From: Chitinophaga sp. H8
GTDB lineage: Bacteria; Bacteroidota; Bacteroidia; Chitinophagales; Chitinophagaceae
Direction: 5' to 3'
NCBI RefSeq assembly: GCF_040567655.1
Contig: NZ_JBEXAC010000002.1
Span: 2,754,906 to 2,818,905 of the forward strand
DNA length: 64,000 bases
Below the pieces are notes generated by a model. That model had not been told where the DNA came from and searched no databases. It worked only from the letters and a program-made list of their open reading frames with translations. The position numbers and the translations under genes are program-made. Positions 1 through 8,986 of this stretch are shown here, piece after piece (the first letter of the stretch is position 1; each line of letters begins with the position of its first letter).

Positions 1-133
1 ATTCAAAAAAATCGGGGGCCAGGTTAACGGAACAAGCGTACCTGGAGTACTAAATTGAATATTACTTGGCAAACGTTGAGGCGGACCAAAGATTCGCAAG
101 GGGACCTATTTACTATGCCTAAGTGAAGGAATT

Positions 134-147
134 TAATTTGATCTGTA
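134..147 (+). promoter_or_regulatory. TAATTTGATCTGTA motif, copy 1
   Basis: Fourteen-base motif found identically upstream of three plus-strand genes in this window (also 19207-19220 and 34894-34907). It resembles a Bacteroidota -7 element (TA..TTTG) with one base less. A promoter role is inferred from position only. Confidence 0.35.
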
Positions 148-164
148 CTATTTAACTCCTAAGA

Positions 165-1508
165 ATGAATAGGATTATGTTATGGGCATTGATGCTGTGG
201 AGCATTAATGCCCCGGCCAGGCAGTATATACACAATTCGACCAGTCTGTATTTGCAAACCGATAAACACATTTATACTCCTTCAGAAAGGGTATGGTTTA
301 CAGGCTACATGCTTAACCTGGATACAAGTGTTGACTATCATACCATGTATGTTTCGTTGCTTGATCCGATCGCTCACAAACCTGTTTTGCTGGAGAAATT
401 CATTTTAAGTTCCGGGGTTTGTTATGGTATGCTGGACCTTCCCGATAGCTTGCGCAGTGGGGATTATCCGCTAATTGCATTCACTAATAATTATCTTTTG
501 GACAGCATTGAGCAGGAATTTCACCAGTGGGTTTCCGTGCGGCGTCCTGGGGAGCGTCCGTTTATACCGTCCCATGTAGAGGGCTTTAAAAGCCCTGCGA
601 CTCAGCAGAAGATTGACGAATGTAAACCCATTGTGAGCCTGAGCGCAGATTCCTCGGAATATCACCAGCGCAGCCAGACGAAGTGGGCGGTACAAATAAA
701 GGACCAGGATGGAAAGGCTGTGCGGGGTACTTTTACCGTATCCTGTGTGTTAAGTAACAGGCTCCGTGAAAACAGTAATTGGAATATCCGAAGGTTCTAT
801 TATATAGACCAGCACACCTTTGCAAATCAGCAGCAGATCAATACCGGGCCACATGATGTATATCCGGTTAGCGGGTATGTTTTAAGGGGTAAAAAAGAAA
901 GCGGGAAGGCTATTCCGATGCTGCTGATGACCAGCAGCAATGCAGTTCCATTTCAAACCAGCAAAAAGGGGACCTTTAAACTGAAGGCGGATCAAGTGAT
1001 TGCTCCCTGGAATACAGATGCCTATTTAAGTATTGCCAAAGGAAACAACAGCATGAATTTTAGGATCGTTGTCTGGGACGATCAGCAGCGGATTGTGAAC
1101 AAGCTGGCACTGGTGGATTACCCATATAGCCAGGAAATGGTTGTAGACAGTTTAGTTTTTACAGCTAAGGAACTGGAAAATATCGGCACGCTTTTGCATC
1201 AGGGTGATACTTCCCGGCCACCTGCAAATTTACCTGTATCTGCATCTACTGAGCAGGAATATTTAAAAAAGATTAAACCGGCGTACCTACCTGTAGCCTT
1301 CCCAGTGGCGGATTATTCTACCGATACGATTGCTGGTTTGAATATCGGCACAACTTTATACTGGAATTACCAACTCACCACAGATGAACAGGGCAAGGCA
1401 GAATTCAGTTTTTATACCGGCGATCTCCCAGGAGACTATACCTGTTTCATTCAGGGGTTAACCACCCTTGATTATTTTGTTTCAAAGACTGAATTCCATA
1501 TTAAATAA
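165..1508 (+). CDS. Secreted macroglobulin-like (MG2-type) domain protein
   Basis: The 447-residue product opens with a short hydrophobic signal-like segment (about residues 3-18) and is followed by 'YLQTDKHIYTPSERVWFTGYM' type sequence, the hallmark of the MG2 (alpha-2-macroglobulin) domains found in Bacteroidota cell-surface proteins. In that family the protein is commonly 800-900 residues with a TonB-receptor plug in the middle; here only N-terminal MG-like and C-terminal beta-rich parts are present, so it is a short version. The C-terminal 'TTDEQGKAEFSFYTGDLPGDY' stretch is also typical of these proteins. A TAATTTGATCTGTA motif lies 17 nt before the ATG. Role unknown; periplasmic or outer-membrane location inferred. 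The methyltransferase-like gene follows 16 nt downstream. Confidence 0.65.
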   Translation: MNRIMLWALMLWSINAPARQYIHNSTSLYLQTDKHIYTPSERVWFTGYMLNLDTSVDYHTMYVSLLDPIAHKPVLLEKFILSSGVCYGMLDLPDSLRSGDYPLIAFTNNYLLDSIEQEFHQWVSVRRPGERPFIPSHVEGFKSPATQQKIDECKPIVSLSADSSEYHQRSQTKWAVQIKDQDGKAVRGTFTVSCVLSNRLRENSNWNIRRFYYIDQHTFANQQQINTGPHDVYPVSGYVLRGKKESGKAIPMLLMTSSNAVPFQTSKKGTFKLKADQVIAPWNTDAYLSIAKGNNSMNFRIVVWDDQQRIVNKLALVDYPYSQEMVVDSLVFTAKELENIGTLLHQGDTSRPPANLPVSASTEQEYLKKIKPAYLPVAFPVADYSTDTIAGLNIGTTLYWNYQLTTDEQGKAEFSFYTGDLPGDYTCFIQGLTTLDYFVSKTEFHIK

Positions 1509-1524
1509 GCTGTAAATATTACTT

Positions 1525-2037
1525 ATGATTATCAAAGTTAATGTACCTGATAGAATGCTTGGAGAATGGGAAGTAAAGAGTGTTGGTGAAGAAAAATACT
1601 TGTATCGCCATCAAAATGATGCTTCAAAGCTGATTGCAAAAACAGATGAACCTATAAGTGAAGACAGTATTAAATTTATTCAACAGGCTTATGGGGATGT
1701 ATTTGTTGCCGGACTTGGGCTTGGCCAGATGGTGAAAGCTCTGATCGAAAAAAACGAAGTCGAAACAATAACGATAATAGAAAAGGATGTTGAACTAATT
1801 GAATTGGTAGGCAAATATCTGGAATCAGTTTCACTAAAAGTAAAGTGTATCCATGCAGAGGCATTAACCTATGTAGACCGGAGTTTTTATGACTTTATTT
1901 GGTTTGACATATGGGAGGAGGTTAAGGCGGAGAACTGTAAGCAAATAGAACGTTTAAAATCTCATTACTGGAAAAAAGCAGAAGAAATATTTTTCAATAA
2001 CGAGGAAAGGTGTCGGCATCTGCTGCTGCTTAAATAG
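1525..2037 (+). CDS. Small SAM-dependent methyltransferase-like (spermidine-synthase fold) protein
   Basis: A 170-residue protein with a Rossmann SAM-binding pattern: 'VFVAGLGLGQMVKAL' (glycine loop, about residues 61-75), an acidic strand end 'ITIIEKDVELIEL' and 'YDFIWFDIWEE' at the position of motif II. The arrangement matches spermidine-synthase-like methyltransferase folds, but the protein is shorter than true spermidine synthases (about 280 residues) and the substrate is unknown. It is probably co-transcribed with the upstream secreted protein and is followed by a strong convergent hairpin at 2063-2120. Confidence 0.5.
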   Translation: MIIKVNVPDRMLGEWEVKSVGEEKYLYRHQNDASKLIAKTDEPISEDSIKFIQQAYGDVFVAGLGLGQMVKALIEKNEVETITIIEKDVELIELVGKYLESVSLKVKCIHAEALTYVDRSFYDFIWFDIWEEVKAENCKQIERLKSHYWKKAEEIFFNNEERCRHLLLLK

Positions 2038-2062
2038 ACTTTAGCCAAAGTAAGCATAAACA

Positions 2063-2128
2063 AAACCTTTGCCCCGGTCTACTTTTACAGGCAAAAAGGA
2101 CGGCCGGTAAGCAAAGGTTTATTTTTTT
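2063..2128. terminator. Inverted repeat between convergent genes, probable terminator
   Basis: AAACCTTTGC at 2063-2072 is perfectly complementary to GCAAAGGTTT at 2111-2120, and a T tract follows at 2122-2128. It lies between the plus-strand methyltransferase-like gene and the end of minus-strand mobC. The 38-nt loop contains a further GC-rich part (CCCCGG ... CGGCCGG). A terminator is the simplest reading. Confidence 0.5.
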
Positions 2129-2135
2129 GATGGTA

Positions 2136-4121
2136 CTATTTTCTGATCACTAACGCTTCCAGTTCAGGATCAGAAAGCATTCTTTCAATTTCTGAAGCTA
2201 CTAAATCCTGGATGTCCTGCCGGATGCGGTTGTAATTGTCCTCAACATCCTCCTGGGTGACCTGGCGTATAACGGGGATAGGTTTATAGTTTTTTTCCTC
2301 GACATTGATTGCATCAAAATCATTGACGATTTGACAATGGAAAGCTTTCAAATGGCAGGGCTGTTGCGGAGTATCGGCAATCATTCCAACGAATTCACCA
2401 CTACTGAGTGCTGCAATTTTTGAAGCCGGTACTGCGTATTCCAACTGTTTACTTTTGGAAACGGAAGTATCTGAAGCGTTGATGGATAAACTGGTCCTGT
2501 CCTGGTTGATCTTTCCGATTCGTTCGGAAAGTTGTTTAGCAGAATCACCTGAAACCTGTCCGGAAACAATAGTTCCGGCCATGTTGATGATCACCTCAGC
2601 ACTATCCTTTCCATATTCTTTGCGTACCTGATTCAGCTCCTGTAACCCTATGTAAGTGCATATTTTATTTTGGCGACCGGTACTGACGACCATATTTAGT
2701 TCAAGGTTCAAGGTGGGCCATTCATCGAATACCAGCGCGCATTTGACTTTGTTTTTTTGATTGATGATCTTTAGAATGCGGTTGCCGTAAAGTGAGAGTA
2801 CCGCTCCGTAGGTCATAATTTTTTGAGGATTATTACCCATACACAATACCACAGGATGCTCAGGATTGTTAATATCAAGACCAAAATCATTACCGCTCAA
2901 AACGTAATAAAGTTGAGGGCTGGTGAGTCTTGCCAATGCAATTTTCGCGCTCGCGATCTGACCTTCCAATTGTTCCATCACGTCCGCCTCGTAGGCTTTC
3001 AGGAAGGGTGACAAAAGGGCTGATATGGTGGATTCCAGCCGCATAATGGAGAACATCTCATCGTAAGCAACCTGAATAAATTCCAGCACATGCGGTAGCG
3101 TACAGTATTTTCCATCCTGGTATCTTCTTAGATACCAGATGATCGCAGTCACGAAGTTGATTGCACTTTCGGTGAAAAATTCGCCTTCTTTTTTTTTCCA
3201 CTCTTTATTAAGACCCAGCAGAATCGTGCGAGCGGACTCGCTGGCATCAGTAATATCGGTCATGCCAATGGGGTCAAAAACGTTACCTCTATGGGTCCTG
3301 CTTAGGTCATCGAAGTTGATAAAATAGCAGTCGCTTTTTGCGCCGTATTTATGCTTGTTTTTAAGCCAATAGTTATAAGCGATGATGCTCAGATCGGGGA
3401 ACTTGAAATCATATATCAGCGCGGAAAATGGCTCTGGCTTACTTAGACTTTGGGAAATCACGTGACGTAAAAAGTATGCTGTCTTACCCGAACCAGCACT
3501 GCCCTGACAAATACATGCTCTCTGTGGGGAGATTATGTTTAGAAAGCCCTGATGGACTTTCCCTTTATACTTGAATCGCGTAGGCAGGTTAACAGAAAAT
3601 TCGTTTTCGATAAGCCGGGTTTCCTGCGGGAAAGTTTCATTCTCCTGATTGAAGATATCATCTGCAAGATTGGCTTTGATGATTCGTGAAAGCCAGGTGC
3701 CCCCGGTGAGCATAAGAATAAAACCGATGAAGATCATGCCCATGTAGGCTGCGGCGATCAGTTGGTTGTCCCAGGGAAGGAACAGTAAAAAATAAGCGCC
3801 AAAATAAATGGCCAGACCCCAGCCGATATGGACAAGAGCCTTTTTTAAGGTCATCGTTTCGCTCTTGCGTCCCTTAGCACCAACCAGGGAAATGGCAAGG
3901 AAACAAAGGGCAAAGAGTTTTGATTTATGAAAGAAAGTAAACAGGCCGGTGCGGGCAATATTGCCCATTAAACGGTCCGTAAATTGGGTTACTAATTGCC
4001 AATGTAAAAAGGCAGCATAAAAATAATAGTATACATGAAGTATTAACAGAACGATACTGATGAACCTTGTCATATCCAGTATCTTTCTCAAAGCTTGTTC
4101 GTTCTCGCCACTCGCCATCAC
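2136..4121 (-). CDS. mobC: Type IV coupling ATPase (VirD4/TraG-like), MobC of Bacteroidota ICEs
   Basis: The 661-residue protein has N-terminal membrane segments (about residues 18-40, 68-82, 97-115 and 121-140) and then a cytosolic ATPase domain with Walker A GSAGSGKT (residues 207-214) and a Walker B-like 'ALVFDEWPTL' near residue 460. Length and order match the VirD4-type coupling proteins that Bacteroidota mobilisation modules call MobC. It should bring the relaxase-DNA complex to the transfer channel at the inner membrane. It is the last gene of a mobA-mobB-mobC order on the minus strand and starts 23 nt after the mobB stop. Confidence 0.9.
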   Translation of the reverse strand: MMASGENEQALRKILDMTRFISIVLLILHVYYYFYAAFLHWQLVTQFTDRLMGNIARTGLFTFFHKSKLFALCFLAISLVGAKGRKSETMTLKKALVHIGWGLAIYFGAYFLLFLPWDNQLIAAAYMGMIFIGFILMLTGGTWLSRIIKANLADDIFNQENETFPQETRLIENEFSVNLPTRFKYKGKVHQGFLNIISPQRACICQGSAGSGKTAYFLRHVISQSLSKPEPFSALIYDFKFPDLSIIAYNYWLKNKHKYGAKSDCYFINFDDLSRTHRGNVFDPIGMTDITDASESARTILLGLNKEWKKKEGEFFTESAINFVTAIIWYLRRYQDGKYCTLPHVLEFIQVAYDEMFSIMRLESTISALLSPFLKAYEADVMEQLEGQIASAKIALARLTSPQLYYVLSGNDFGLDINNPEHPVVLCMGNNPQKIMTYGAVLSLYGNRILKIINQKNKVKCALVFDEWPTLNLELNMVVSTGRQNKICTYIGLQELNQVRKEYGKDSAEVIINMAGTIVSGQVSGDSAKQLSERIGKINQDRTSLSINASDTSVSKSKQLEYAVPASKIAALSSGEFVGMIADTPQQPCHLKAFHCQIVNDFDAINVEEKNYKPIPVIRQVTQEDVEDNYNRIRQDIQDLVASEIERMLSDPELEALVIRK

Positions 4122-4144
4122 AATTGTATTTAGGGTTATCAGAT

Positions 4145-5446
4145 TTATTTTTTCTTTTTTTTCTTCTTTCTGCGAAGCTGATAAGGAAGAAACTCATAGA
4201 CTTCCTCCGGAGAAATGAGAATTTCCAGTAATCCTTTTTCGCCATCTGAGTAATCAGAAGAGCTGGAGATTGGAAGGTCTTCTGCGGTTTGCAGTCCGGG
4301 ATTTTTTGGTGGAATTGGGGCCTTATTATCTTCGATCACCTGGTTGTGAGCAGAGATGATTTTTAAGCCATCTGATAATAAAGAAAGTTGCCCGTTGTCT
4401 GCCGCGCAGCGCTGTTGTATTGCACCTGCACTATAGGCTGGCCCCAGGTCGCTGCCATTGAGCGCACACCTGGTTTTATTGTCCACATAGCTGATTCCAT
4501 AGATCTGCCGGGCCTGATTTTTAAGCAGCACGATCTTGATGTTTTGTTTATTCAACTGAGCAGATAACGCTGACAGGGAAGGTGGTGGCTGGGTTTTTAG
4601 GGCAAGATCAACCGCATTTTTTATCCTGCTGAGGTGTTGCGGGGAGAAATCTTTCTTTGCCACAAAGTGCTTATGCAGGTCTTTTAAAGTCGCCTCAACA
4701 TTCAATAAACTGGAGCGCAGGGGCTTACCAACAGGTGTCCCGGCTGGACCGATCAGGTGATAGATTAACCCCATTTTTTGGTACATCCTGGAACCTTTTT
4801 TGCCTCTGTCTGCACCAATATTGTAACCTTTCAACACTGCGTTCAGGGCAGAAAGTGAGCTGAACTTATAGGTTTTCAGGATGTAATTAAGCCGGTCTTC
4901 AATAGCCTTTTTGGTCTGAGATTTACTGTAAATGACTTTGCTTACGTTGACCGGTGCGAGTTCATATAGACCGGATTCATGTTTAGCTGCGGGAACCAGG
5001 CCATACTTTTTCTCCAGTTCTTTACGCGCCGGATCAGACTTCCTTTTTCCAATCATATAGGTATCCACCAACCCGCCGTTAGGGGCAATTCGGTGAGTGA
5101 CTATATGCACATGCGGGTGGGAAGCATCGTAATGACGGTAGACCAGATAGGGTTGCTCTGCTAATCCTATGGCCTGCATATATTCGTTGGTAATCTGAGA
5201 AATCTTGGCATCAGAAATGACTTCTCCAGGGGCAAAGTTTAGGGAAATATGCAGCGAAGGCCGTAGTATAGGACGTTTTTGTGCAGTTTTTAAAAGTACC
5301 TGGAGGCGCTGTTCACGGTTCATTCGCTGGAGTTCCATAGGGTAATTTTCCGCCATCAAAAGCTTTGCAGAACCGGTTTCCAGCTTCTTGTCATTATAGA
5401 AAAAGCTCTTGCGGATATGTTTGCCGCTATTTATGATTGCAACCAT
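4145..5446 (-). CDS. mobB: Relaxase/mobilisation nuclease MobB
   Basis: A 433-residue relaxase of the PF03432 kind. The metal-binding histidine cluster 'HPHVHIVTHRI' is at residues 110-120 (H110, H112, H114, H118), and 'SFFYND' near residue 17 offers the likely catalytic tyrosine (Y17). The N-terminal 'MVAIINSGKHIRKSFFYND' matches other Bacteroidota MobB relaxases. It should nick oriT and stay bound to the strand for transfer. Its start overlaps the mobA stop by 16 bp, suggesting translational coupling. The protein ends in seven lysines encoded by an A-rich tract, which could slip or help DNA binding. Confidence 0.92.
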   Translation of the reverse strand: MVAIINSGKHIRKSFFYNDKKLETGSAKLLMAENYPMELQRMNREQRLQVLLKTAQKRPILRPSLHISLNFAPGEVISDAKISQITNEYMQAIGLAEQPYLVYRHYDASHPHVHIVTHRIAPNGGLVDTYMIGKRKSDPARKELEKKYGLVPAAKHESGLYELAPVNVSKVIYSKSQTKKAIEDRLNYILKTYKFSSLSALNAVLKGYNIGADRGKKGSRMYQKMGLIYHLIGPAGTPVGKPLRSSLLNVEATLKDLHKHFVAKKDFSPQHLSRIKNAVDLALKTQPPPSLSALSAQLNKQNIKIVLLKNQARQIYGISYVDNKTRCALNGSDLGPAYSAGAIQQRCAADNGQLSLLSDGLKIISAHNQVIEDNKAPIPPKNPGLQTAEDLPISSSSDYSDGEKGLLEILISPEEVYEFLPYQLRRKKKKKKK

Positions 5447-5826
5447 ACTGCGGCAGTTTTATGAATGAATTCACGGATAGCGCGGATGTCTTCCAGCATG
5501 TTTTTTTGTTCTGATTGGTAGGTGACCAGCCATTTACCAAACTGGGCAGGTTGCTTGAGGGTATGAAGCACATGTACGGCCTGATTGAAGTTATTTGCTA
5601 CTCCGTTTAAATCCTTAATCAGCTTAGAGAACTCAATCATGAGCGCATCGGCAGTGTGGTTTCTATACCCGGCAATCATGGGCTTTCCTAACAGGATCTT
5701 TCTGGCGTAGGAGGATATTTTGCGGTCTGTGGTACGGGAAAACTCGGTGTGCAACTGTTTATACTCTACTTCTGAAAGGCGCAAATGCAGCCATTTGGAT
5801 TTGGTTTCTGATTTTTTCATGTTCAC
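5431..5826 (-). CDS. mobA: Mobilisation accessory protein MobA (ribbon-helix-helix, MobC/PF05713-like)
   Basis: A 131-residue protein with an N-terminal ribbon-helix-helix-like segment ('KWLHLRLSEVEYKQLHTEF', residues about 11-29) and the 'LIKDLNGVANNFNQAVHVL' pattern typical of plasmid MobC/MbeC accessory proteins, which bind oriT and help the relaxase. It is the first gene of the mob operon, directly next to the hairpin-rich candidate oriT. The name follows the Bacteroidota convention (MobA small, MobB relaxase, MobC coupling protein). Confidence 0.85.
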   Translation of the reverse strand: MNMKKSETKSKWLHLRLSEVEYKQLHTEFSRTTDRKISSYARKILLGKPMIAGYRNHTADALMIEFSKLIKDLNGVANNFNQAVHVLHTLKQPAQFGKWLVTYQSEQKNMLEDIRAIREFIHKTAAVWLQS

Positions 5827-5862
5827 TTTTCTTTTTCACGGATCAAATTTGTTCACTCTTAA

Positions 5863-5975
5863 CCGCCCCCGACTTAGGAGGGGGCGGCAAAAAAATTCCG
5901 GTTGTGATACAACCGAACATCTTGCGGGTTCCAGCATCGCGTGGGACGCCATCCCCTGACCAGGCGGGGGATGGC
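5863..5975. other. Candidate origin of transfer (oriT): cluster of three hairpins
   Basis: Three perfect inverted repeats lie just upstream of mobA: CCGCCCCC (5863-5870) with GGGGGCGG (5880-5887); CGGTTGT (5899-5905) with ACAACCG (5909-5915); GCCATCCCC (5948-5956) with GGGGATGGC (5967-5975). Relaxase accessory genes commonly sit beside their oriT, and oriT regions carry such repeats. The first hairpin followed by an A-rich run could alternatively be a terminator. The nick site cannot be assigned from sequence alone. Confidence 0.55.
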
Positions 5976-6040
5976 CAAACTCAGGTACGCTCAGGGTTGA
6001 TGTGCTGATAACGGGAAGATGATTTTTGCAGGCAAGAAAA

Positions 6041-7015
6041 TCAGGGCGATAATTTTCTGTTCTTTTTTGGGGTCAGACCAAAGTTGCAATGCAGATGGTT
6101 AAAGTCATCATAGCCACGAAAAACATAACTTTTATCTTTGTAGAGTTTCTTATCTAAAGACCGCGCATAGGCTGTCACTTTTTTTCCTTGCCTGTTATTG
6201 TCGAGATAAAGGTCATTGACTTTATATTTTTCAAAGAGTGGCCTTGCCGATTCAAAAAAAACAAGACTGTTCAGTACAACCACATCTTCCCCCTGTCGGT
6301 CTTCCGGCGGCACCAGAGTCATGTAAGAGAGGAAGCTAAAAAATCCCTCAATGATGGCGACCTTTTGACCAGGATCTGGACCAAATTGAAAGTGGGTATA
6401 GTTCTTTGGAGAGCTGCTTCCCTTGAAGTATTTATTACGGAGTTCATAACCCCCATCTTTGTTTTGAAAGCCAATGGCAAAATTTTGTTTGCCGTAAAGC
6501 ATAAAATGGACTTCCTTACAGTACTCATTTGCAATAGAAAATGGAATCCGTCTTTCCTTTAGATAAGACAGCAAGGCCGGATGTTGAAGTGGAATACTTT
6601 TAATGATGGTAATTTTGTTTTCGTCTTGTTGGTGAGCATCCGGCGATATGTTTTTAGATTTTGGCCTTACAGGCGTTTCAATGGGTAGATCTAAGGACTG
6701 TTCCAGCCGGTTTAAAAATTCAGCGGCTGAACATTTGAAATAGAGCATTCCAAAATCTATTACAGTTCCTCCGCAGACCTTTTTTCCAGGCTGTGGCGTT
6801 TCACCAAAGTCAGCCCATATATTCTTTTTGCGTTCAACTTTGAAAGATGGGGTTTTCTCCTCACGTAGCGGTGAGAGATAATAAAATTTGTCACCAACTT
6901 TTCTTTTAGGCTCGAAGCCCAGTTTTGCAAGGTAATCCACCAGGTCCAATTGATTTGCGCGTTGGTACCTTGCCTTTTCGTTACTGTTTTCCATTCTACA
7001 CGTTTTCGGGTTCAC
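6041..7015 (-). CDS. Toprim/DnaG-primase-like ICE protein
   Basis: A 324-residue protein with an N-terminal DnaG zinc-finger-like block ('YYLSPLREEKTPSFKV ... WADFG ... GGTVIDFGMLYF') in which the expected cysteine/histidine ligands are not evident, then a Toprim-like domain ('QKVAIIEGFFSFLSYM' around residue 215 and 'VNDLYLDNNRQGKKV' near residue 265, supplying the E and DxD-like acids). Such proteins are common in Bacteroidota mobile elements next to mob genes and may prime complementary-strand synthesis after transfer. An alternative start at the second Met (residue 8, 6994) is possible. Confidence is good for the family and moderate for activity. Confidence 0.8.
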   Translation of the reverse strand: MNPKTCRMENSNEKARYQRANQLDLVDYLAKLGFEPKRKVGDKFYYLSPLREEKTPSFKVERKKNIWADFGETPQPGKKVCGGTVIDFGMLYFKCSAAEFLNRLEQSLDLPIETPVRPKSKNISPDAHQQDENKITIIKSIPLQHPALLSYLKERRIPFSIANEYCKEVHFMLYGKQNFAIGFQNKDGGYELRNKYFKGSSSPKNYTHFQFGPDPGQKVAIIEGFFSFLSYMTLVPPEDRQGEDVVVLNSLVFFESARPLFEKYKVNDLYLDNNRQGKKVTAYARSLDKKLYKDKSYVFRGYDDFNHLHCNFGLTPKKNRKLSP

Positions 7016-7122
7016 AATACAGTTCAGTGATACAAACTTAGTATGTGTGATGCCGAAAACCTTGACCTGTTGGTTTTTTGATATAGGTTAACTGGGACGG
7101 GAAATCCGCGTGGCATAAAAAA

Positions 7123-7152
7123 AAGCTGCCCGAAAATATTGACAGGCAGCTT
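7123..7152 (-). terminator. Rho-independent terminator
   Basis: AAGCTGCC (7123-7130) pairs with GGCAGCTT (7145-7152). On the minus strand the stem is followed by eight T residues, so it terminates the effector/immunity-like pair just upstream. Confidence 0.8.
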
Positions 7153-7172
7153 ATATAAGAATTTAAGGGTTC

Positions 7173-7613
7173 TTAACCGATAAAAGTGAGATTTATCCTG
7201 CAACCGTAGGCATCAGATTTGTAAATAGAAAGCCTAGCGGTTCGATCAAATAATCTAAATGAATGTAGTTTTCTGCGGTAGTCTTTAATCTTTTTGTCAC
7301 CATTGGTAATGGGGTCTAATTCAAAGGCAACACCATCATCTTCAAAATACTTCAAGGGGTTATCAAAGAAGTTTTGATCATCTGAATACAGGTTTACAAA
7401 GACATCCTGGGCAATTAAATTAATCGTCACTGACCTAAAAATAAAATTCCCTAGATTAAAATTCTTGATCGTATAATTATCTTCCCAATCCTTTTTATAC
7501 TCATAACCTGAGAAATCGACCCTTGAAAAATTCAGATCTTTAACAACGGTGGCAATAATTTTGTTATCGTAAACCAACTGATTGAATAACGGCAAATCTT
7601 GCATTTTTAACAA
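7173..7613 (-). CDS. Small cytosolic protein, possible immunity protein for the overlapping lipoprotein
   Basis: A 146-residue protein with no signal peptide, acidic overall, which I do not recognise. Its start overlaps the stop of the upstream lipoprotein gene by 7 bp and a terminator follows it, so the two form a tight two-gene unit. A small, acidic, cytosolic protein made directly after a secreted multidomain protein with a unique C-terminus is the usual layout of toxin/immunity pairs; that reading is inference only. Confidence 0.5.
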   Translation of the reverse strand: MLKMQDLPLFNQLVYDNKIIATVVKDLNFSRVDFSGYEYKKDWEDNYTIKNFNLGNFIFRSVTINLIAQDVFVNLYSDDQNFFDNPLKYFEDDGVAFELDPITNGDKKIKDYRRKLHSFRLFDRTARLSIYKSDAYGCRINLTFIG

Positions 7614-8884
7614 CCTCCAATTCCTTTTGTATATGGCTTAATAGAATAAGTGCCATAATTGTTTCTATAAGTTGCACGTCCACCCAATCTTTCCATTGCA
7701 TCCTTTAAAAGATTAAGGTAACGATTTAAATATATTTCAACGCCTGGTCCGCTTGGAGGTGGCGAAGATTCTACCTGTGATTCAAATATATCTTCGGCCG
7801 CATCTTTTGCTTGAGCTGTCAGTCTTGCTGCATCCCCAGCGCTGATAAATGTTCCATCTGCGCGTGTTCTTGGGAATTCGAAATAGAGAATTTTGTCATA
7901 GTGCATTCGTACATACTCTATGTGAATTATATTTCCTATCTGATAGGTTGTGATATAGTCAATGCGTAAATCTGATACTCCACAGGATTGGTACGTTTCT
8001 ATCGCAGCGGGTTCATATGCCCATGATGCGCAATTGGACGGGAAATCAGGATCACTGTTACCATCGACCTCAACTGTACCTGTTGTTTGGCTATCATCTG
8101 TGTAACCTGGGTCGCCAGCGCCTCCTCCCGGACCGGTAGGGCCACCATCACCAGGATCACCACCTATTGGAGGATACCCTCCGCCGGTATCAATTGGGGG
8201 TAAACCAGTACCCGGACCGGGATCTGGAGTAATGATCACAGGATCTAAGGGGATATCTAAGCTACACCCTTGTCCGTCTACCATGTCACCAGCAGGCGTG
8301 TTCGGGCATTTATCATCTTTATTAACTACCCCATCCTGATCATCATCTTTGTCAGGGTCACCTAAAGATGAACTTTGTAGATTAACTCCTGACAGATTTG
8401 AACTTAATCGTTTGCCGTTTTGAACGGCGAGCACACCATGTAGTTTTCCATAAGAGTTGAAGAAAATTAACCTGCCATCAAGATGAGCATAATCAATTTT
8501 TTTAACAGCTTTTAATGTACTATGATTTGGAATTGCCTGGACAACCTTACTCTGGATTTTACCATTGTCCTTCATGACGATCATTTGAATCACCTCGCCT
8601 GTTTGTTTTTTATAGTATAAGGTAATGTAAAGTGCATTATGATTATCTGAAAGACGGTAGCGATAGATCTTTTCCCAATTAGGTGTAAGGGGCTTATCAG
8701 GGAAATTATCAGACAGCCCCTGATTAAGCGCTTTGGAATATTCGGCCTTTGCTTCGGCTAGGGTCACCGCATCCTTAGCAATAGGATCTTGTGTGCTGAC
8801 CATGTTTTTGCCATCTTTTTTACAGGAAGGCACTACTGCAAAAAAGCAAACGCTTATAAGCAGGATTTTTAAATAATTTTTCAT
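7607..8884 (-). CDS. Lipoprotein with thrombospondin type-3 repeat and distinct C-terminal domain (possible effector)
   Basis: The 425-residue product has a lipoprotein signal with the lipobox cysteine in 'FFAVVPSCKKD' (C21). About residues 30-170 form a first domain, followed by a calcium-binding thrombospondin type-3 repeat ('DDDQDGVVNKDDKCPNTP', about 178-198), a Pro/Gly-rich linker (about 210-260) and a C-terminal domain of about 150 residues containing two cysteines in 'CASWAYE' and 'YQSCGV' and ending 'YTKGIGGC'. Surface lipoprotein, flexible linker and unique C-terminus suggest a contact-dependent or secreted effector, with the overlapping 146-residue gene as immunity. I do not recognise the C-terminal domain, so activity is unknown. 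Confidence 0.6.
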   Translation of the reverse strand: MKNYLKILLISVCFFAVVPSCKKDGKNMVSTQDPIAKDAVTLAEAKAEYSKALNQGLSDNFPDKPLTPNWEKIYRYRLSDNHNALYITLYYKKQTGEVIQMIVMKDNGKIQSKVVQAIPNHSTLKAVKKIDYAHLDGRLIFFNSYGKLHGVLAVQNGKRLSSNLSGVNLQSSSLGDPDKDDDQDGVVNKDDKCPNTPAGDMVDGQGCSLDIPLDPVIITPDPGPGTGLPPIDTGGGYPPIGGDPGDGGPTGPGGGAGDPGYTDDSQTTGTVEVDGNSDPDFPSNCASWAYEPAAIETYQSCGVSDLRIDYITTYQIGNIIHIEYVRMHYDKILYFEFPRTRADGTFISAGDAARLTAQAKDAAEDIFESQVESSPPPSGPGVEIYLNRYLNLLKDAMERLGGRATYRNNYGTYSIKPYTKGIGGC

Positions 8885-8986
8885 AGGTTTTTGGAGATAC
8901 GTTAATCGAGCATTATACTGCTGAATTAACAGTTAATTATAAAACATTATACCCCCTAATGAACCTAGAGGGTATAAAATAGTTTA

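Noticed and set aside
6188..6562. Plus-strand 124-codon frame opposite the primase-like gene
   Set aside because: Antisense to a recognised gene, with no independent support.
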